A stretch of DNA of 64,000 nucleotides from Epinephelus fuscoguttatus (taxonomy: Eukaryota > Chordata > Actinopteri > Perciformes > Serranidae). The stretch lies in assembly GCF_011397635.1 (NCBI RefSeq), contig NC_064770.1, positions 25,465,603 through 25,529,602 on the forward strand, written 5' to 3'. The notes under the pieces are model-generated. The model saw nothing but the letters and a program-made list of their open reading frames with translations. It was not told where the DNA came from and did not search any database. Of the stretch, positions 58,859-64,000 are shown piece after piece (the first letter of the stretch is position 1; each line of letters opens with the position of its first letter). The position numbers and the translations under genes were made by a program.

Positions 58859-59993
58859 CAGGGGCGGATGGATGGCGGTGGCTTCTGGGGCTCCAGCCCC
58901 GAATATTTCCTCAGGTACCCTTAATCAATGCTATTTCACAAAGAAATCTAATATGATTGAGTAAATGTTCCTCTACTAGCCTTACATTCACTTCAGAGTA
59001 TTGAAGACCACGTTACTGGGCATTGTTTGGGTTCCTTGATATGCAATTACAGCAGCCCAAATAAGAAAGGCATGGATTTAAATGTAGCAGATTTGTCACC
59101 TTAACTTTCGTTCTGTGAAGTCTACTTCAGCATAGCATAACAAAAATAGTCTTCAGGATTAGTAATGCTGTTTACACCAAATTCCCGCTCTTCTTATGCT
59201 ATGTAACTTAAAAATACTTACATCAGACAATGTTTACCTCTTTTTAAGATGGCATGAGTTAAAATGAGTCATCCTCAACATTTGTTGTGTTGTGGTTTGA
59301 GGATGTTAAAATCATAGACTTTTTCAATGGCATTCTCTTGTTTGCAACGCTATTCTTAGCTCACTTACAGCATACTAATATGTGTACATTAAACAAAAAA
59401 ATTAAAAAATGGCTGTGCTCTCTGCTCAGAACTTGTTTTTATTGTCTGTACCAAGGGTACATACAGAGTGTGGCAAGCAGGCATTTATGTATGCAGCTCC
59501 TTAAATGTGGAATGTTCTGCAGAGGGACTTAAAGTTGCACTTTTTTGTTCCTCTTGGTCGTTTTAATGCACTGTTGCAGGATTTTTGTACACAGTCTCCT
59601 ATGAGCCAGTGTGACAGTGTATCTTAGCTGGTCTTTGTAATCATGTGTAGCTGCCCATTTTTTTGTTTTTTGTTTTTTTATGGTTCACTTCTAGTAACAT
59701 ACTTTTTGGCTTTTCTTTGTAGTAATCTCATTTTGTGTTTTATATTGCTTCTTTTAGAGCTGTACATTTTTTATAATGTTTTCTTGTTCTATGTTGTCTG
59801 TCTGTAATTTATGTTGCTGCCTGTCTTGGCCAGGACACTCTTGAAAAAATGTGGCAAAAATTCTGTTATATCAAATGATTTTAAAAAATAGTGTAGAGAG
59901 CTGATGTTAATAGGGGAAAAAATCTCCCTGTCCCTGGACCCCGCTGGGTTTGGACTGAGCCCCAAATGTATACAATATCTGGCTCCGCCCCTG
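58859..59993. mobile_element. hAT-type non-autonomous element with 8-bp target duplication
   Basis: Termini are perfect 10-bp inverted repeats, CAGGGGCGGA at 58859 and TCCGCCCCTG ending 59993. Flanks are CATGTATC (58851-58858) and CATGTTTC (59994-60001), an 8-bp duplication with one mismatch, as expected for hAT. The 1135-bp interior has no transposase; a LINE piece lies at 59430-59880. Confidence 0.8.
59430..59880 (+). mobile_element. L2-like LINE 3' end nested in the hAT element
   Basis: The plus strand reads VPRVHTECGKQAF, a stop, then MWNVLQRDLKLHFFVPLGRF, matching the C-terminal end of fish L2-type ORFs. It is followed by a TCTTGGCCAGGACACTCTTG 3' tail typical of these elements. Truncated and inactive. 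Confidence 0.7.
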
Positions 59994-60001
59994 CATGTTT
60001 C

Positions 60002-63000
60002 CATGGCCAACACATTCTCACTTCGACCATGTCACATATCAACATTTGGTCATGGACATTCTACGTCCAGATGTGACGTAAAACATACCCTGGTTGCGTT
60101 GGTTGTTGACGTTCTGGGACGCCGTGTCAAGTTCTGCCTGTTACATGCATTGCCTTTTTTTCAAAATACACTTCCATTTTCACAGGAAATTTACAGTTTA
60201 CATACAGTCTCTTTCAAAATAAATGCACTACAACATTGCATTTGGTACAACACTGCAAAATGCAAACACCACTATCCCTTGTGAAGGTCCATGTTTGTTA
60301 GACCCATCTATCACCCTTCTCCTGCCTGCCCTACTCAGAGTTTTGATGCCTTAACTTTCATCCTTGTCCCGCCACATTTCTTCCTGATGCTGCAAAGCGC
60401 CGTTAAACTGTAACAGCATCCGCCCGCGTATTATGCCAACGAGCTGGATTTCAATGATGCTGTAGTGAGACCGGGTTGATGGCTCATAATGATCTTGATG
60501 AAATGCTATTTTTTGTCATTTTTTTTTAAACAGTAAAGTCCAGTTTGGTATGTTTTAATATGAAGAAACATGTAGAAAGAAACCAGGGGTGTTACTAGGA
60601 TTTGAAGACATTGGGAGCTCAGCCCAGACCTCTGTAGAGGGGGTCTTGGGGGGATCGTCCCCCTGGGAAATCTTTTTAATGACCATGCTTTTTTCATGCC
60701 CTCTGGGACCTATTTACCCTTAAAAACTTTTTATTTTATATTACTTTAATTTTATTTTAATTATAAATTAATTATTTAATTATAAATTGTGATGTAAAAA
60801 ATGTCAGTAGTTTTTAGTAATTAGTTTTGAGTAGAAACAGAATACGTTACAACTGCTGCTACATGTATTGACTTGTATTGACATGTATTTATGTTAACAG
60901 TGGTAGAATGTTGCTAAATACATTATTCAAGTACAAGTATGGGCGGAAGTATAAGATCCAGGGCTTGTCATTATTGTTAGGCCTGTTCTTATTTTATATA
61001 TATAGCCTATATATTTAGATCCAGGGTTATATGTAAAACATCCAGGCCTGATGGCGCCACTGACAGAAACACACTACAGCCTTTTTTTAATTATAAAATG
61101 CATAAATACAACAATATAAAAAACCAACCATCCTTAGTCGACTGACATCTGAGTTTTAAAATATTGTTGCACTGACCTTTTTCTGGCGGATTAAAGCTAC
61201 AGCCCTTGACATGAAATTTATGGCAAAAAGGTCCAACATGTGAAAATGATTCACAACTTGGCAATGTGTGTGTGTTTAAATAATGACCATTCGTGATGCC
61301 TCGCTTTGCGTGCTGCACTGTATGTCACCAGACAGTGCTGTGGTGTGGCCATTCTTAGAAAAAAGAACCACCAACACACAGACACACACAACCATGGGAA
61401 GGACTGAGTCAGACAGGACGCAGATGACATATCGCATCAAAAAGACACACACTCACATGGCCGGGGAATAGCTTTTATTTAATTTTTGTAAAGGCCACTG
61501 TGCTCTGTGTGTGTGGAGACTATGTGTGTAAGTTTACACACTTGGATGTCAACCCAGTGCTTACAGTGAATACACCATATCTTTATCCCATGTTTTGACT
61601 GGTTCCTCTGCGTGTAAACAATCACAGTGCATTTAATTAATCAGTCTCCTGAACGAACAAGTGGGTGGTTGGGAATTAACAACACCATGGAGCAAATCAA
61701 AAACCAATTTGTGATTTTTTTTATAAGCCAAACTCGCAGGCTGTAATTCATTTTGGTAGAATAATGAATGGGGTCTTTGGCAAATGAAAAGAAACCATGC
61801 GTGAAGGCCAGGTGTGAGCCGCTTTCATTCAGAGTGATTGACTGCACGTAGTGTGTTAACATTTTGTTTGAAGATGCAGGTGGAGGGTGAAGTGGGTAGT
61901 GTACCATGGAACATATTGTAAGTTTAACAACTGAACGCAGCATTTGATTTTAGCATGCTTCTTCCATACAAATGTCTGCGAGGAGTCATATTTTTAGTTT
62001 AAGAATGCAGTTTTATTTCTTAGTGTAAAAGGTTTCCAGCCATTGGCAACACTGCAAGCTTCTCCATAAACTTTGATTGTTCAACTTTTCCAATCAGGGC
62101 CCAATAGGCAGACTGGAGCTGGTATTTTGTTGGCTGAAATGGCAACAGAGGCATGCGCTGAAACGGGTCCAGAAAAACAATGTTATAAAATCTTATTGTA
62201 AAAGTTTCTAATTCCACGTCCCTGAAAAGTCCCCCAATTTGAGTGGAGCTACCATGACCATTTTGAAAATCTCTCTAACCCAAATTACTCTCTCATCAAT
62301 TAAAGCTGGAGTCACAATTTAACAAGATGCTGCTGTGAGGCCTAAACCACAGAGAAGAGAGAAAATCCCCAAGCATTTCTTCCCTGAATCGAAGGAGACT
62401 GCGGTACGGGTGGAAAATGTGTGGAGTCCTCAGTATGAACCGTCTTCATTTGTGGCTCCTCAAAGGGAAACCACTTTTACACTCTAATCCTACGTTTTAT
62501 CTGCTGTGTAGGAATCAGCCCCCCTTTTCCTTCAGCACAGCCCTCAGAGTGGTTCATCCCTCCCTCGGGGTGTTTCTGATTAGTCTGCCATGTGCCCATT
62601 ATTCCCAAATAAGAGTCACCGCACAAAATATACACCCCTCATCACGCCTAATCTCAAATAGTCACAGTGGCCTGTAACTCAATCCACATTGGGCGATTTT
62701 CACTCATGCAAACAAATCCACAATGGTAGGAATTGATGGCATGCATTAAATTGTGGGCTCAAATCCTTGGAAGCTGCATGCCATCCAAAGCTAAACAAAT
62801 TAGTGTTCCCATGAGAAGGGATGATTTGGAGATTTATGGACCTGTAATTTATTGTCTTTGCCTTTTAGTTGTTTGGAGCAATCATAATCCAGAATATCTT
62901 GTGTTTCAAACAAACATAGAGAAACATATTGTCCGTCTATCATCTGGATTTGCTGTGAGTGTTGAGTCTGATCTCTATTGACTAGAAAATGGTTGGCTTC

Positions 63001-63290
63001 GGCTCAGTGTGAAAAGGAGTTGACACTAAACCTTCAAAGATGAGTCTTTTTTATTCTCATTTCTTATCCGTTCATTGCAAGACTAACACTTTTTCCAAGT
63101 TTGTAAAAAGTCTCATATCGCATCAGTCATTTTAGGGCTTATGTGTTTTGTTAAAAATCGGATAAACAATGCAGTGCTGTGGTTATTAAAGCTGGGGTCG
63201 GCAGTTTCATTTTGGCGTCATTGGGAAAAAAGAGAGAGGGCATTCCTATTGGCTGGTTTACAATACAGATGCATGTGCGTGTCCCTTTAG
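60002..63290. other. gene-free repeat-rich region
   Basis: No gene recognised on either strand. 60010-60290 looks like a dispersed repeat (ACACATTCTCACTTCGACC). 60580-60730 shares GCCCAGACCTCTG with 30540. The rest is AT-rich with scattered CA runs near 61370-61460. The GCTGGGGTCGGCAGTTTC segment at 63189 resembles a common teleost element end. Confidence 0.45.
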
Positions 63291-63299
63291 ATGGTGAAA

Positions 63300-63690
63300 G
63301 CTTGATTCAGTGGCAGATATTTTTCAGAGACAGAGAGAAAATGAGCTCGGACATCCAGAGGGAGCTCAGAGGAGAGCCGCTGCTCCTTCACTTTGAAAGG
63401 GGTCAGTTGAGGCGGTTCGGGCATCTGATCAGGATGCCTCCTGGGCGCCTCCTGTTGGAGGTGTTCCAGGCACGTCCTACTGGTAGGAGGCCCCGGGGCA
63501 GACCCAGAACACGCTGGAGGGATTACATATCTCATCAGGCCTGGGAATGCCTTGGGGTCCCCCAGGAGGAGCTGGAAAGCGTTGCTGGGGAGAGGGACGT
63601 CTGGGGTGCTTTGCTTGGCCTGCTGCCCCAGTAACCCCCAGATAAGGGGATGAAAATTGATGGATGGATGGATGGATGGATGGATAACAA
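63300..63690 (+). mobile_element. non-LTR retrotransposon 3' end with GGAT tail
   Basis: The plus frame ending at 63634 reads RRFGHLIRMPPGRLLLEVFQ, GRPRTRWRDYISHQAWECLG and VAGERDVWGALLGLLPQ before the stop. This is the C-terminal end of a LINE ORF common in fish. It is followed after about 20 bp by a tandem GGAT run at 63658-63683, which looks like the element's simple-repeat tail. Everything upstream in the element is missing. Confidence 0.8.
63658..63683. repeat. GGAT tetranucleotide repeat
   Basis: About six GGAT units directly after the LINE fragment. Confidence 0.9.
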
Positions 63691-64000
63691 GAGCTAATGG
63701 TTTATAGCTGCGGCATCATGTTCACGTTTATAATACCACAGTCTCACTCCCTGCTGCTACAGACCACCTTTCTGGAGGGACAGCTACCAGCTGCTAGACC
63801 CCTAGTCAGCGAATGCACAAACATCAGCTCTAGGGGACCAGACATCCCGACCCCCCAACAGATCAGCAAATAGCATGCTGGCCACCAGTGCTGTGACACC
63901 CAGCACTGGGGGGGGTTTTGCTGGTCAATTTCGAACAACCAAACCAAAGGCCCATCTCTCGAGCCGCTGCCTGCTGTCCTCCCGGGGAAGCAATCCACAG
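63690..64000. other. right edge of the window, nothing recognised
   Basis: No exon or bounded repeat could be supported here. Confidence 0.5.

Noticed and set aside
62417-62677. 86-codon plus-strand frame
   Set aside because: No motif, no neighbouring exon, surrounded by repeat-derived DNA.

Overview
The window is vertebrate nuclear DNA from a ray-finned fish, most likely a percomorph teleost. The genes have GT-AG introns, the proteins are close to vertebrate orthologs, and the non-coding DNA carries Tc1, hAT, L2-like and short inverted-repeat elements of kinds usual in teleosts. I cannot name the species. There are no rRNA genes, no CRISPR arrays, no bacterial operons, and I recognised no tRNA.

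Layout from left to right. (1) Positions 767-22505, minus strand: twelve 5' coding exons of grid2ip (delphilin, a postsynaptic scaffold). The exons containing FH1/FH2 lie beyond the left edge. The 12.1-kb intron 4 holds a complete but inactive Tc1-like transposon. (2) 25254-32833, minus: complete e4f1 (14 coding exons, 767 aa), a zinc-finger transcription factor and ubiquitin ligase. (3) 35063-39401, plus: complete ciao3/narfl (11 exons, 476 aa), a cytosolic Fe-S assembly factor. (4) 40704-45534, minus: haghl (8 exons, 276 aa). (5) 47919-53973, minus: hagh, glyoxalase II (9 exons, 310 aa). Haghl and hagh are a tandem duplicate pair with almost the same exon lengths. (6) 54397-55059, plus: intronless fahd1 (220 aa), head to head with hagh. 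(7) 55060-64000: a transposon-rich region with a nested element stack, a bounded hAT copy, LINE fragments and one unrecognised candidate gene at 57547-58437 on the minus strand.

From established knowledge, e4f1, ciao3, haghl, hagh and fahd1 all map to human 16p13.3, whereas GRID2IP is on human 7p22, so the left part joins two ancestral blocks. Ciao3 and haghl converge with poly(A) signals about 80 bp apart. Hagh and fahd1 share a short divergent promoter region. Functionally, hagh and haghl belong to methylglyoxal/glutathione metabolism, fahd1 acts on oxaloacetate and acylpyruvates in mitochondria, and ciao3 matures cytosolic Fe-S proteins.

Exon boundaries were set by hand from GT-AG sites, reading phase and similarity to remembered orthologs. 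Five genes give one uninterrupted frame across all joins. UTRs and transcription starts are not resolved.
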